Assembly: GCA_023390415.1 (NCBI GenBank)
Contig: JAEWCW010000084.1
Coordinates: forward strand, 1-43,046
DNA from: Pseudomonadota bacterium
GTDB lineage: Bacteria; Pseudomonadota; Alphaproteobacteria; Sphingomonadales; Sphingomonadaceae
Length of the DNA stretch: 43,046 nucleotides
Direction of reading: 5' to 3'
In this document: positions 18,585-26,844 of the stretch, in pieces
Layout of the letters: each line of letters opens with the position of its first letter
Position numbering within the stretch: the stretch's first letter is position 1
Position numbers and translations under genes: made by a program
The notes under the pieces: generated by a model
Databases searched by the model: none
What the model was told of the DNA's origin: nothing
Seen by the model: only the letters and a program-made list of their open reading frames with translations

Positions 18585-19748
18585 ATGGCCGATCTCGAGA
18601 CCTTCCGCGCCGAGACCCGCGCCTGGCTGGAGGCGAATTGCCCGGCCGAGATGCGCGAGCCGATGCGCGACGAAAGCGACGCCTGCTGGGGCGGCCGCAA
18701 CGCGACGTTCAAGAACGATGCGCAGAAGCTCTGGATGGAGCGCATGGCCGAGCGCGGCTGGACCGTGCCCGACTGGCCGAAGGAATATGGCGGCGGCGGC
18801 CTGTCGCCTGCCGAGACCAAGATCCTCCGCCAGGAAATGGCCCGGATCGGCGCGCGCAACCCGCTGATGAGCTTCGGAATCTCGATGCTCGGCCCGGCGC
18901 TTCTGAAATACGGCAACGAGGAACAGAAGAAGCGCTTCCTCCCCGAGATCGCGCGCGGCGAGATCCGCTGGTGCCAGGGCTATTCCGAGCCGGGCGCGGG
19001 TTCCGACCTCGCCTCGCTCCAGACGTCCGCAGAAGACAAGGGCGACCACTTCCTGGTCAACGGCCAGAAGGTGTGGACCAGCTATGCGGACAAGGCGGAC
19101 TGGATCTTCTGCCTGGTCCGCACCTCGAAGGAATCGAAGCATGGCGGCATCAGCTTCCTGCTGTTCGACATGGCCAGCGAGGGCGTCTCGACCAAGCCGA
19201 TCCTGCTCATCTCCGGTTACTCCCCCTTCTGCGAGACCTTCTTCGACGACGTGAAGGTGCCCAAGGACCAGCTGGTCGGCGAGCTCAACAAGGGCTGGGA
19301 CGTCGCCAAATATCTGCTCGGCCACGAGCGCGAGATGATCAGCGGCATGGGCCTCGGCGGCGGCGCGGGCGACAGCCTCGGCGCGGCGCTGAAGGAGCGA
19401 TTGTCCGATGATCCCTTGCTCCGCGCCGAGGTCGCCCGCTTCGACGTCGATGCCGCCGCCTTCCGCGCGATGTCCGAGCGGTTTATCGACGAGCTGAAGG
19501 CGGGCCAGGCCCATCCCGCCCAGCCCTCGATGATGAAATATGCCGGCACCGAATTGAACAAGGCGCGGCATGAATTGGTCATGGCCGCCGGCGGCTCCAA
19601 TGCGCTCGAATGGGAGAGCGGCCGTTCGAAGCAGGGCAAGGCCGCGCGCGAATGGCTGCGCACCAAGGCCAATTCGATCGAGGGCGGGACCAGCGAGGTC
19701 CAGCTCTCAATCGTCGCCAAGCGAATCCTCGACTTGCCGGGCGCCTAG
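18585..19748 (+). CDS. Acyl-CoA dehydrogenase, IEGGTSE type
   Basis: This 387-residue acyl-CoA dehydrogenase has WCQGYSEPGAGSDLAS in the flavin-binding region, LVNGQKVWTSYADKADW in the middle domain and the C-terminal SIEGGTSEVQLSIVAKRIL. The EGGT form of the C-terminal motif is typical of one subunit in two-subunit dehydrogenases for sterol-like or cyclic acyl-CoAs. Those work with a partner resembling the next gene. Its promoter region carries the operator shared with the FadJ-like gene. It probably forms an operon with the downstream dehydrogenases. Confidence 0.93.
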   Translation: MADLETFRAETRAWLEANCPAEMREPMRDESDACWGGRNATFKNDAQKLWMERMAERGWTVPDWPKEYGGGGLSPAETKILRQEMARIGARNPLMSFGISMLGPALLKYGNEEQKKRFLPEIARGEIRWCQGYSEPGAGSDLASLQTSAEDKGDHFLVNGQKVWTSYADKADWIFCLVRTSKESKHGGISFLLFDMASEGVSTKPILLISGYSPFCETFFDDVKVPKDQLVGELNKGWDVAKYLLGHEREMISGMGLGGGAGDSLGAALKERLSDDPLLRAEVARFDVDAAAFRAMSERFIDELKAGQAHPAQPSMMKYAGTELNKARHELVMAAGGSNALEWESGRSKQGKAAREWLRTKANSIEGGTSEVQLSIVAKRILDLPGA

Positions 19749-19767
19749 GGTGCAGCGCGCCGGCCTC

Positions 19768-19842
19768 GTTCGTCCCGAGCATCGTCGAGGGGCGCTTCTC
19801 CAAGGCCGGTGCAGACGCCCCTCGACTTCGCTCGGGACGAAC
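19768..19842. repeat. Palindromic dispersed-type repeat
   Basis: Two 27-base arms (19768-19794 and 19816-19842) are inverted copies with 3 mismatches in the middle (GTTCGTCCCGAGC and GTCGAGGGGCG are shared). The loop is 21 bases. Sequences of this type, built on CGTCCCGAGC and GTCGAGG, are widely scattered as paired or single palindromes in sphingomonad genomes. It fills the gap between two acyl-CoA dehydrogenase genes without breaking either. Confidence 0.75.
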
Positions 19843-19869
19843 GAACATCTGCGACAGGGATACTGAGTA

Positions 19870-20985
19870 ATGCCCCTCTATCTCACCGACGATCAGGCGA
19901 TGCTGCGCGAGACGGCGCGGAGCTTCATGGCCGAGGAGGGCGCGATCGCGAAGCAGCTGCGCCACTGGCGCGACTTCGGCTGCAAGGACGGGTTCGGCCA
20001 CGCGCTGTGGAAGCAGTTCGGGGAATTGGGCTTCACCGGAATCCTGATCGGCGAGGATGAGGGCGGCCTCGGCCTCGGCCATGTCGAGGCGGGGATCGTG
20101 CTCGAGGAGATCGGGCGCAACCTGACTCCGTCGCCCTTCCTGGTCACCGCGGTCGCGGCGGTCGAGGCGCTTCGGGGGACTCCGCACGCGGCGCGCTGGT
20201 ATCCCGGAATCCTTGCAGGCGAGACGGTGGCGGCGGTCGCCGTCGACGAGGGGCCTAAGCACCGGCCCGATGCGATCGCGATGACCGCCGAGCGCGCGGG
20301 CAATGGATTCCGCCTCTCCGGCGCCAAGCAGTTCGTCGTGCAGGGCGTGTCGGCGGACCTGATCCTGGTTGCCGCGCGCGCCGAGGAGGGGCTGACCCTG
20401 TTCGCGGTCGAGAAGGGCGCGTCGGGACTGGATATCGAGGGCGTCCGCCTCGCTGATTCCAGCATCGGCGCGCGCATGACCTTCGACGGCGTGGAGGTCG
20501 ATTCCGATGCGGTGATTGGCGAGGTCGGGCAGGGGGAGGCCGTGCTGGGCCGTGTGCTCAACGCCGCCGGCGCCGGGGCATCATCGGAGCTGGTCGGAGT
20601 CGCCTCGGGCGCGATGGACATGACCGTCGACTATCTGAAGCAGCGCAAGCAGTTCGGCCGCCTGATCGGCGAGTTCCAGGCGCTCCAGCACCGCGCAGCC
20701 CATCTCTATTCGGAGCTCGAGATCGCCCGCGCCGCGGTGCTCAAGGCGCAGCAATTGCTGGACGAGGGCGATGCGCAGGCCGAGGCGATGGTCTCGGTCG
20801 CCAAGGCCAAGGCCGGCCGCACCGCCACCCTCGCGGTGCAGGAGGGCGTGCAGATGCACGGCGGCATCGGCATGACCGACGAATATGACATCGGCCTCTA
20901 CATGAAGCGGGATCGGGTGCTGAACGAACTGTTCGGCGACGCCAATTATCACGCCGATCGCTACGCGCGGCTGATGGGATATTGA
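19870..20985 (+). CDS. Acyl-CoA dehydrogenase, partner-subunit type
   Basis: The 371-residue protein aligns with acyl-CoA dehydrogenases in its N-terminal helical region (GFTGILIGEDEGGLGLGH) and C-terminal region (QRKQFGRLIGEFQALQHR and QMHGGIGMTDEYDIG). It ends with LFGDANYHADRYARLMGY and lacks the EGTS motif that carries the usual catalytic Glu. This matches the second subunit of heteromeric dehydrogenases such as those for steroid side chains and some cyclic acids. It begins 121 bases after its presumed partner, the intervening space being the palindromic repeat. An independent homomeric role is possible. Confidence 0.9.
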   Translation: MPLYLTDDQAMLRETARSFMAEEGAIAKQLRHWRDFGCKDGFGHALWKQFGELGFTGILIGEDEGGLGLGHVEAGIVLEEIGRNLTPSPFLVTAVAAVEALRGTPHAARWYPGILAGETVAAVAVDEGPKHRPDAIAMTAERAGNGFRLSGAKQFVVQGVSADLILVAARAEEGLTLFAVEKGASGLDIEGVRLADSSIGARMTFDGVEVDSDAVIGEVGQGEAVLGRVLNAAGAGASSELVGVASGAMDMTVDYLKQRKQFGRLIGEFQALQHRAAHLYSELEIARAAVLKAQQLLDEGDAQAEAMVSVAKAKAGRTATLAVQEGVQMHGGIGMTDEYDIGLYMKRDRVLNELFGDANYHADRYARLMGY

Positions 20986-21018
20986 ACTCTTCATCGCCGT
21001 GGGGAGGGATGGTTCGTC

Positions 21019-21672
21019 ATGATCGGGAGGCTACTCGGCCGGTGGAGGCGTTCCGGGAGCGATGGTTGGAGGCGCGAGCTCGACGCTCTTGAGGCGGAGA
21101 TGGCCCGCTCGCCCGAAGAGCGAGATATCGCCACGCTGGTCCCGATCATCCTGCCCCCCGAGTGCCTGAGCGACGACTGGCCCGGCCCTATCATCCCCCT
21201 TGGGAGGCTGCCTTTCGCGCTCGCCTGGGCAACCGTGCCGGCGCAGAACCGCTTCGTCTACCTGACCCATGAGCAGGCGAATTATTGGCAAGACGCTGGG
21301 ATCGACTGGCGGTTGGAGGCCATGCGAAACCTGGGCAGGATCAGTCAGGGTCGCTGGTGGGGCGACAAATGTGACGAGGCAGGAAAGCCGTTCGTCTTGG
21401 CCCTGCTGCCGGATGACGCGCTCGGACCGTCCCGCCTGCTTTTGCCGCACCTGTTCGACGACGTGCTCGGTGCTCCCTATCAGGTCTGCATTCCGGAGCA
21501 GACCTGCGCGATCGCCTATCGGACCGAACTCAGCGCCAGCCAGCGAGCCGATGTCGATGCGATGATCGAAGGCTGCTTTCGGCAGGGCACGGAGCCAATG
21601 AGTGATGAACGTTTCAAGGCGGCGGATTTCTGGATTTCCATGGACGACCGGTCGCTAGAGACGGATGGGTGA
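21019..21672 (+). CDS. Hypothetical protein, unknown family
   Basis: I do not recognise this 217-residue protein. It has no signal peptide or membrane helix and is rich in Trp and Pro (ILPPECLSDDWPGPIIPLG, FALAWATVPAQNRFVYLTHE, RWWGDKCDEAGKPF). A charged, Arg-rich N-terminus precedes a mixed alpha/beta-looking body. A good GGGGAGGG ribosome binding site at 21001 supports the start. It sits between two acyl-CoA dehydrogenases in the same direction and ends 4 bases before the next gene, so it is probably co-transcribed with them. Confidence 0.65.
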   Translation: MIGRLLGRWRRSGSDGWRRELDALEAEMARSPEERDIATLVPIILPPECLSDDWPGPIIPLGRLPFALAWATVPAQNRFVYLTHEQANYWQDAGIDWRLEAMRNLGRISQGRWWGDKCDEAGKPFVLALLPDDALGPSRLLLPHLFDDVLGAPYQVCIPEQTCAIAYRTELSASQRADVDAMIEGCFRQGTEPMSDERFKAADFWISMDDRSLETDG

Positions 21673-21676
21673 CGCG

Positions 21677-22819
21677 ATGGCTTTGGACCCAGAATCCTTC
21701 GATCTTCTCCTCGAGACCGTCCGACGCTTCGTCGCAGAGCGGTTGCGGCCGCTCGAGGAGCAGGTCGACCGCGACGACGAGATGCCCGCCGAGATCGTTC
21801 GCGAGATGCGGGAGATGGGGCTGTTCGGCCTCTCCATCCCGGAGGAATATGGCGGCCTCGGCCTGAATATGTCCGAGGAGGTGCGGGTCGCGCTCGCGCT
21901 TGGGGGGACGACTCCCGCGTTCCGCTCGGTGTTCGGAACCAATGTCGGAATCGGCTCGCAGGGCCTGGTGATGGCGGGAAGCGAGGCGCAGAAGGCCGAG
22001 TGGCTGCCGCGGATCGCGAGCGGCGAGGTGATCACCAGCTTCGCGCTCACCGAGCCCGGCGCCGGATCGGACAGCGCCGCGGTCGAGACAAGGGCGGTGC
22101 GCGAGGGGGACACCTACCGCCTGACCGGCACCAAGCGCTTCATCACCAATGCCGACAAGGCCTCCCTCTTCACCGTGATGGCGCGGACCGGAGAGCCCGG
22201 CGCGAGGGGAGTCTCGGCCTTCCTCGTTCCGGCCGATCTTCCCGGAGTCTCGGTCGGCCGGCCAGAGAAGAAGATGGGCCAGCAGGGCGCCCATGTCTGC
22301 GACGTCAATTTCGACGATGTCCCGGTGCCCGCGGGGAACCGGCTCGGCGGCGAGGGCGAGGGGTTCAAGATCGCGATGCGGGTGCTCGACCGCGGCCGGC
22401 TCCACATCGCCGCGGTCTGCGTCGGGATCGCCGAGCGGCTGATCGCCGATGCTGTCGCCTACGCAACCGAGCGCAGGCAGTTCGGCAAGCCGATCGCCGA
22501 CTTCCAGCTCGTCCAGGCGATGATCGCCGATTCCAAGACCGAGACCATGGCCGCCAAGGCGCTGGTGCTGGAGGCCGCGGCGCTGAAGGATGCCGGCGCG
22601 CCGATCACGCTCGAGGCTGCGGCGGCCAAATATTTCGCCAGCGAGACGGTGGGCCGCGTCGCCGACCGCGTCGTCCAGATTTTCGGCGGCGCGGGCTATA
22701 TCGCCGATTACGGAATCGAGCGCCTCTACCGCGACGTCCGCCTGTTCCGGATCTACGAGGGCACCAGCCAGATCCAGCAGCTGGTGATCGCGCGCGAGAC
22801 CCTGAAGCGCGGCGGCTAA
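21677..22819 (+). CDS. Acyl-CoA dehydrogenase, catalytic Glu present
   Basis: This 380-residue protein is a complete classical acyl-CoA dehydrogenase. It has the FALTEPGAGSDSAAV segment, a middle domain with GTKRFITNADKASLF, and the C-terminal QIFGGAGYIADYGIERLYRD with RIYEGTSQIQ carrying the catalytic Glu. It should form the usual homotetramer and oxidise an acyl-CoA with FAD. The ATG at 21677 is favoured over the one at 21665, which would overlap the upstream gene. It is the last gene of the 18585-22819 run. Confidence 0.94.
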   Translation: MALDPESFDLLLETVRRFVAERLRPLEEQVDRDDEMPAEIVREMREMGLFGLSIPEEYGGLGLNMSEEVRVALALGGTTPAFRSVFGTNVGIGSQGLVMAGSEAQKAEWLPRIASGEVITSFALTEPGAGSDSAAVETRAVREGDTYRLTGTKRFITNADKASLFTVMARTGEPGARGVSAFLVPADLPGVSVGRPEKKMGQQGAHVCDVNFDDVPVPAGNRLGGEGEGFKIAMRVLDRGRLHIAAVCVGIAERLIADAVAYATERRQFGKPIADFQLVQAMIADSKTETMAAKALVLEAAALKDAGAPITLEAAAAKYFASETVGRVADRVVQIFGGAGYIADYGIERLYRDVRLFRIYEGTSQIQQLVIARETLKRGG

Positions 22820-23199
22820 TCCGCCCGCCGGATCAGCAGGTTCATCCGGCCCGCGGCGATCGGCTTGGATCGGTCCTGCTGCCACGCATGGGCTTCGACG
22901 TTCGCCACCCGGTTGCCCAGCCTGGTGATGGTCGCCGCTGCGAAGGTGTCGTGGGCGGTGCCGCCGCGCATGAAATCGACGGTGACGTTGATCGGCTTCA
23001 GCGCGACCTTCTCGGCGATCCGGTCCATCAACGTGCCTAAGGCCGCGAATTCGAGAAGCCCGGCGATGGCGCCGCCGTGGAGGAATCCGGGGCGGCCGAC
23101 GACCTGGTCGCCGAACGGCATGATCCAGAGCAATTCGTCCTCGCGGCGCTCGGTGCGGAGGCCGAGCAGGGCGGCATAAGGCGGCAGGCGATCGATCAT
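22816..23199 (-). CDS. PaaI-type hotdog thioesterase
   Basis: The 127-residue protein has the hotdog thioesterase core with VGRPGFLHGGAIAGLLEFAA around the catalytic region and KPINVTVDFMRGG on the central strand. Such enzymes hydrolyse acyl-CoA thioesters and relieve CoA trapping. The ATG at 23199 overlaps the stop of the TIGR04282-type transferase gene in an ATGA. Its 3' end overlaps the acyl-CoA dehydrogenase at 22819 by 4 bases. It may serve the catabolic locus or the rSAM locus; its strand links it to the latter. Confidence 0.88.
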   Translation of the reverse strand: MIDRLPPYAALLGLRTERREDELLWIMPFGDQVVGRPGFLHGGAIAGLLEFAALGTLMDRIAEKVALKPINVTVDFMRGGTAHDTFAAATITRLGNRVANVEAHAWQQDRSKPIAAGRMNLLIRRAD

Positions 23200-23762
23200 C
23201 CGAGGCCGACTAGCCGAAGGTCCGCCGGCTCGTCCACGTCGGCGAGCGTTTCGCGCACGTCCAGCGACCAGCCGAGCGCTTCGATCCGCGCGATCGTTTC
23301 GGCGGCGACTGAGGCAGTACTCCAAGCGATGCCTTCGAAGATCGATGGGTCGAAACGGGAGAGGCCGAGCAGGACGTAGCCGCCGTCCGCGGCCGGGTGG
23401 ATGACGGCGTCGTGCGCGGCAAGCGAGTCTGCCGCGCTGCGCAGGCGGTGGCTGTCGAGGTCCGGGCAATCGGTGCCGATCAGGAGGAGCGGCGGACAGG
23501 ACGCGGCGCGGGTAAGCCTTTCGCCGAGATCGCCCTCACCCTGCGGTGCGAGGGCGACATCCGCAGCATACCACTCCGTCGGATCGGGATCGCCGCGAAG
23601 CTCGACCGGGAGGCCGGTCGCGAGCGCCTCGGCGATGGTGCGATTGAGCATCTCGGCGGCCAGCCGTGCGGCGCCTTCCGGGCCGAGCGCCGGGATCAGC
23701 CGCGTCTTCACCTTTCCCGCGAGCGGCTGCTTGGCGAAGATGACGATCCGCGGGGGGGTCAT
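23196..23762 (-). CDS. rSAM-associated glycosyltransferase-like protein, TIGR04282/DUF2064 type
   Basis: The 188-residue protein has the nucleotidyl/glycosyl-transferase-like opening IVIFAKQPLAGKVKTRL, then LLIGTDCPDLDSHRL and HPAADGGYVLLGLSRFD. These match the family called rSAM/selenodomain-associated transferase 1, also listed with arsenosugar biosynthesis. It is GT-A-like but small and lacks a clear acceptor domain. The start at 23762 overlaps the stop of the TVP38-flavoprotein gene by 4 bases and it overlaps the thioesterase gene at its end, forming a tight three-gene operon. Its partner family TIGR04283 is encoded at 26844. Confidence 0.88.
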   Translation of the reverse strand: MTPPRIVIFAKQPLAGKVKTRLIPALGPEGAARLAAEMLNRTIAEALATGLPVELRGDPDPTEWYAADVALAPQGEGDLGERLTRAASCPPLLLIGTDCPDLDSHRLRSAADSLAAHDAVIHPAADGGYVLLGLSRFDPSIFEGIAWSTASVAAETIARIEALGWSLDVRETLADVDEPADLRLVGLG

Positions 23763-25831
23763 CCGCGCCGCCAGCGGTGCCAGCGTTCGGCCCAGCGCAG
23801 CAGCCGCTCGGGCTGGTGGGCCTTGCGCCATTCGCCGGCGGCATATTTGTTGGCCTCGGCCATGGTCGGGTAAGCGTGGACGGTGCCGAGGATCTTTCGC
23901 AAGCCGATGCCGTGCCGCATCGCCAGCGCGATCTCGGCGAGCCATTCGCCGGCATGGGCGCCGACGATGGTCGCGCCGAGGATCCGGTCCTTGCCCGGCG
24001 GCACAAGGATCTTGACGAAGCCCTCCGCCGCGTCCTCGCAGAGGGCGCGGTCGAGATGGGCGAGATCGTAGCGGACGATTTCGAAGTCGATCCCCGCCTC
24101 GCGCGCCGAAGCCTCGTTATGGCCGACCCGGGCGATCTCGGGGTCGGTGAAGGTGACTCGCGGAAGCACGCGATAGTCGGCGCGGAAGCGGCGGAAGCTG
24201 CCGAACAGGGCGTTGACCGCCGCGTACCAGGCCTGGTGGGCGGCAAAATGGGTGAATTGATAAGGCCCGGCGACGTCGCCGACGGCGTAGATGTTGGGGT
24301 AGCGGGTCTCGAGGAAGGCGTTGGTCTCGATCACCTGGCCGGTCTCGATTCCCAACGTTTCGAGCCCGTAGCCTGTGAGGCGCGCGCGGCGGCCGGTGGC
24401 GACGAGCAGCATGTCGAAGGGGATGTGCTCGCCCGTGCCGAGGACCAAAGTCTCGCCTTCCACCCGCACCGCCGCGGTGCCGGTGCGGACGTCCACCCCT
24501 TCCGAGCGCAGCTTCGCCTCGACGAAGGCCGAGACCTCCTCGTCCTCCTTGTCCAGCAGTCTCGGGCCCTGCTCGACCTGGACGACGTGCGAGCCGAGGC
24601 GGGCGAAGGCTTGTGCAAGCTCGGTGCCGATCGGGCCGCCGCCGAGGATGATGAGCCGCTCGGGCGCGCGCTCCCGGCCACGGAGAGCCGTCCAGATCGT
24701 GTCGCTGGTCACGTAGTCGGTCAGGCCCGGGAAGTCGGGTACGGCCGGCTCGCCGCCGGCGGCGATGACGATGGAGCGCGCGGTGAGGCGCTCGCCGCCG
24801 TCGATCTCGACGGTCCAGGGATCGACGAGCCGCGCATGGCCGTGGCGGACGTCGACTCCGAGGGCGCGGTAGCGTTCGGCGCTGTCGTTCGGCGCGATCC
24901 GCTCGATGGCCGCGAAGACCCGCTCGATCGCCTCGCCGAAGGGGAGGCCGCGTCGGGCGGCGGCGATCAGGGTCTTGGAGGGGACGCAGCCGGTGTTGAG
25001 GCAGTCGCCGCCCATCTCGCGCGCCTCGATCAGGGTGACCTTCGCCCGGACTGCAGCGGCGATATAGGCGGTGACCAGCCCGCCGGCGCCGGCGCCGATC
25101 ACGATGAGGTTGCGGTCGAACCGCCGTGGCCTCGTCCAGCCGCGATAGGCGCGGCGGCGGCGCAAGGCATCGGCGAGAAACTTGCCGACGAGCGGGAACA
25201 GGCTGAGCAGGACGAGGGCGCCGAGAAGGCCCGGCGAGAGCACGTCGCGCGGGCTTTCGATCCGGGCGAGCTCGGTACCGGCATTCACATAGACGAAGGT
25301 GCCGGGCAGCATGCCGACCCAGCTCACCGCCGCATAAGGCGCGAGCCGCATCCGGGTGAGCCCCATGGCGAGGTTGATCAGGAAATAGAGGATCGCCGGG
25401 TTGAGCCGAAGCGTGAGCAGATAGAAGGCGCCGTCCTTCTCGATGCCGCGGTCGATCGCCGCCAGCTGCCGCCCGAAGCGGCGGCGGACCCAGTCGCGGA
25501 GCAGATAGCGCGAGGCGAGGAAGGAGACGCAGGCACCGATCGTCGCCGCGACCGAGACGATCGCCACGCCCAGCCACAGGCCGAAGATCGCGCCCGCCGC
25601 CATCGACACGATCGACACGCCCGGGATCGAGAGCGAGCTCATCGTAACGTAGAAGAGAAGGAACAGGCCGATGACGAGCAGCGGCCGCGACTCGAGCAGG
25701 GCCTGGAACTCGTCGCGCCGCGCCTTCAGCGAATCGAGCGTGACGAGGTCGCGAAGATCGAGCAGGAAATAGGCCGCGATCGCAGCGGCGACGAGCAGAA
25801 GCAGTGCGATCCTTCCCCAACCCGCGCGCAT
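23759..25831 (-). CDS. TVP38/DedA-like membrane domain fused to FAD disulfide oxidoreductase
   Basis: The 690-residue protein has an N-terminal TVP38/TMEM64 membrane region with several helices (about 8-25, 51-70, 76-100, 135-155, 165-185, 200-218; SLSIPGVSIVSMAAGAIFG). The C-terminal part, from about 240, is a pyridine-nucleotide-disulfide oxidoreductase like mercuric reductase or dihydrolipoamide dehydrogenase. It has the FAD motif VIGAGAGGLVTAY, the redox pair C277-C282 (GGDCLNTGCVPSKT), a second Rossmann motif LIILGGGPIGTEL and a dimerisation domain ending with HAYPTMAEANKYA. The fusion is known to occur in bacteria but its substrate is unknown. The gene is divergent from the radical SAM gene. 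Confidence 0.93.
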   Translation of the reverse strand: MRAGWGRIALLLLVAAAIAAYFLLDLRDLVTLDSLKARRDEFQALLESRPLLVIGLFLLFYVTMSSLSIPGVSIVSMAAGAIFGLWLGVAIVSVAATIGACVSFLASRYLLRDWVRRRFGRQLAAIDRGIEKDGAFYLLTLRLNPAILYFLINLAMGLTRMRLAPYAAVSWVGMLPGTFVYVNAGTELARIESPRDVLSPGLLGALVLLSLFPLVGKFLADALRRRRAYRGWTRPRRFDRNLIVIGAGAGGLVTAYIAAAVRAKVTLIEAREMGGDCLNTGCVPSKTLIAAARRGLPFGEAIERVFAAIERIAPNDSAERYRALGVDVRHGHARLVDPWTVEIDGGERLTARSIVIAAGGEPAVPDFPGLTDYVTSDTIWTALRGRERAPERLIILGGGPIGTELAQAFARLGSHVVQVEQGPRLLDKEDEEVSAFVEAKLRSEGVDVRTGTAAVRVEGETLVLGTGEHIPFDMLLVATGRRARLTGYGLETLGIETGQVIETNAFLETRYPNIYAVGDVAGPYQFTHFAAHQAWYAAVNALFGSFRRFRADYRVLPRVTFTDPEIARVGHNEASAREAGIDFEIVRYDLAHLDRALCEDAAEGFVKILVPPGKDRILGATIVGAHAGEWLAEIALAMRHGIGLRKILGTVHAYPTMAEANKYAAGEWRKAHQPERLLRWAERWHRWRRG

Positions 25832-25977
25832 CGCCGCCCTTTCTCGCTGGCCCCGAAGGACGTAGACGAGAGCGCGAAGGGAGAGAAGCCATCGCCACCG
25901 CCCTCCAGCCCGGTCGTTCGCCCTTCGGCGTCCTGGAGGCGCGGCCGCTCGATCCGGCGAAGTTCCGCGATCCGCTG

Positions 25978-26844
25978 GTGACGGCGAAGGGCGAGGCGCG
26001 GGCTTCGGTGCCGATGGTCAGGCTCGAAACCCTGTGGCTGAACACGGGGACTCTCTGCAATCTCGCCTGCACGAGCTGCTATATCGAGAGCTCGCCGCTG
26101 AACGACGCGCTCGTCTATCTCTCGCTCGCCGAGGCGGAGACCTTCATGGACGAGGCTCGGGCGGTGGGCACGCGCGAGATCGGCTTCACCGGCGGCGAGC
26201 CGTTCATGAACCGCGACACGGTCCCCATGATCCGCGCCGCGCTCGATCGCGGCTTCGAGCTGCTCGTGCTGACCAACGCGATGCGGCCGATGCGGCGCTT
26301 CGACGCGGCTTTGCTCGATATCCCGGAGGCGGAGAGAGGAAGAATCACCTTCCGGGTGAGCCTCGACCATTTCACCCCGGAACTGCACGAGGCCGAGCGC
26401 GGGCCCGGGACGTGGGACAAGGCCGTGGACGGGCTGAAATGGCTGTCGGCGCACGGCTTCGGCATCGCCGTCGCCGGGCGGCGGCTGGGCGACGAGGCCG
26501 AGGAGCGGATAGGCTACGAGGCCTTGCTGGGAGAGCTCGGCATCAAGGTTCGCCACCTCGTCCTGTTCCCGACCATGGATCCGCATGCAGACGTTCCGGA
26601 GATCAGCACCGCCTGCTGGGGGATCCTCGGAGTCTCGCCGCAGACGCCGATGTGCGCGACCAGCCGCATGGTGGTGAAGGCAAAGGGGGACGACGCGCCC
26701 CATGTCGTCGCCTGCACCTTGCTGCCCTACGATCCCGGCTTCGCGATGGGCGCGACCCTCGCCGAGGCGGCCCGCCCGATCCATCTCAACCACCCGCATT
26801 GCGCCCGCTTCTGCGTGCTTGGCGGGGCGAGCTGCAGCGGCTGA
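25978..26844 (+). CDS. Radical SAM protein
   Basis: The CNLACTSC motif supplies the three cysteines (CxxxCxxC) for a 4Fe-4S cluster, followed by IGFTGGEPFMN for SAM binding. Further Cys residues near the C-terminus (PHCARFCVLGGASCSG) could hold another cluster. The start is uncertain: the frame runs back to a GTG at 25804, but that would overlap the divergent gene. GTG 25978 is used here, ATG 26014 is the first ATG, and the conserved region may begin slightly upstream of 25978. The stop overlaps the transferase start in a TGATG. The product is unknown; it is not ArsS, since no DUF3641 domain is seen. Confidence 0.88.
   Translation: MTAKGEARASVPMVRLETLWLNTGTLCNLACTSCYIESSPLNDALVYLSLAEAETFMDEARAVGTREIGFTGGEPFMNRDTVPMIRAALDRGFELLVLTNAMRPMRRFDAALLDIPEAERGRITFRVSLDHFTPELHEAERGPGTWDKAVDGLKWLSAHGFGIAVAGRRLGDEAEERIGYEALLGELGIKVRHLVLFPTMDPHADVPEISTACWGILGVSPQTPMCATSRMVVKAKGDDAPHVVACTLLPYDPGFAMGATLAEAARPIHLNHPHCARFCVLGGASCSG

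Noticed and set aside
19768..19842. Insertion sequence end or attachment site
   Set aside because: No transposase, target-site duplication or integrase is nearby; the element fits a short dispersed palindrome better.
23777..25981. A 734-codon open frame antisense to the TVP38-flavoprotein gene
   Set aside because: Composition is that of a shadow frame (Asp, Arg and Gly rich, no hydrophobic core), while the minus strand has FAD motifs and a CxxxxC pair.
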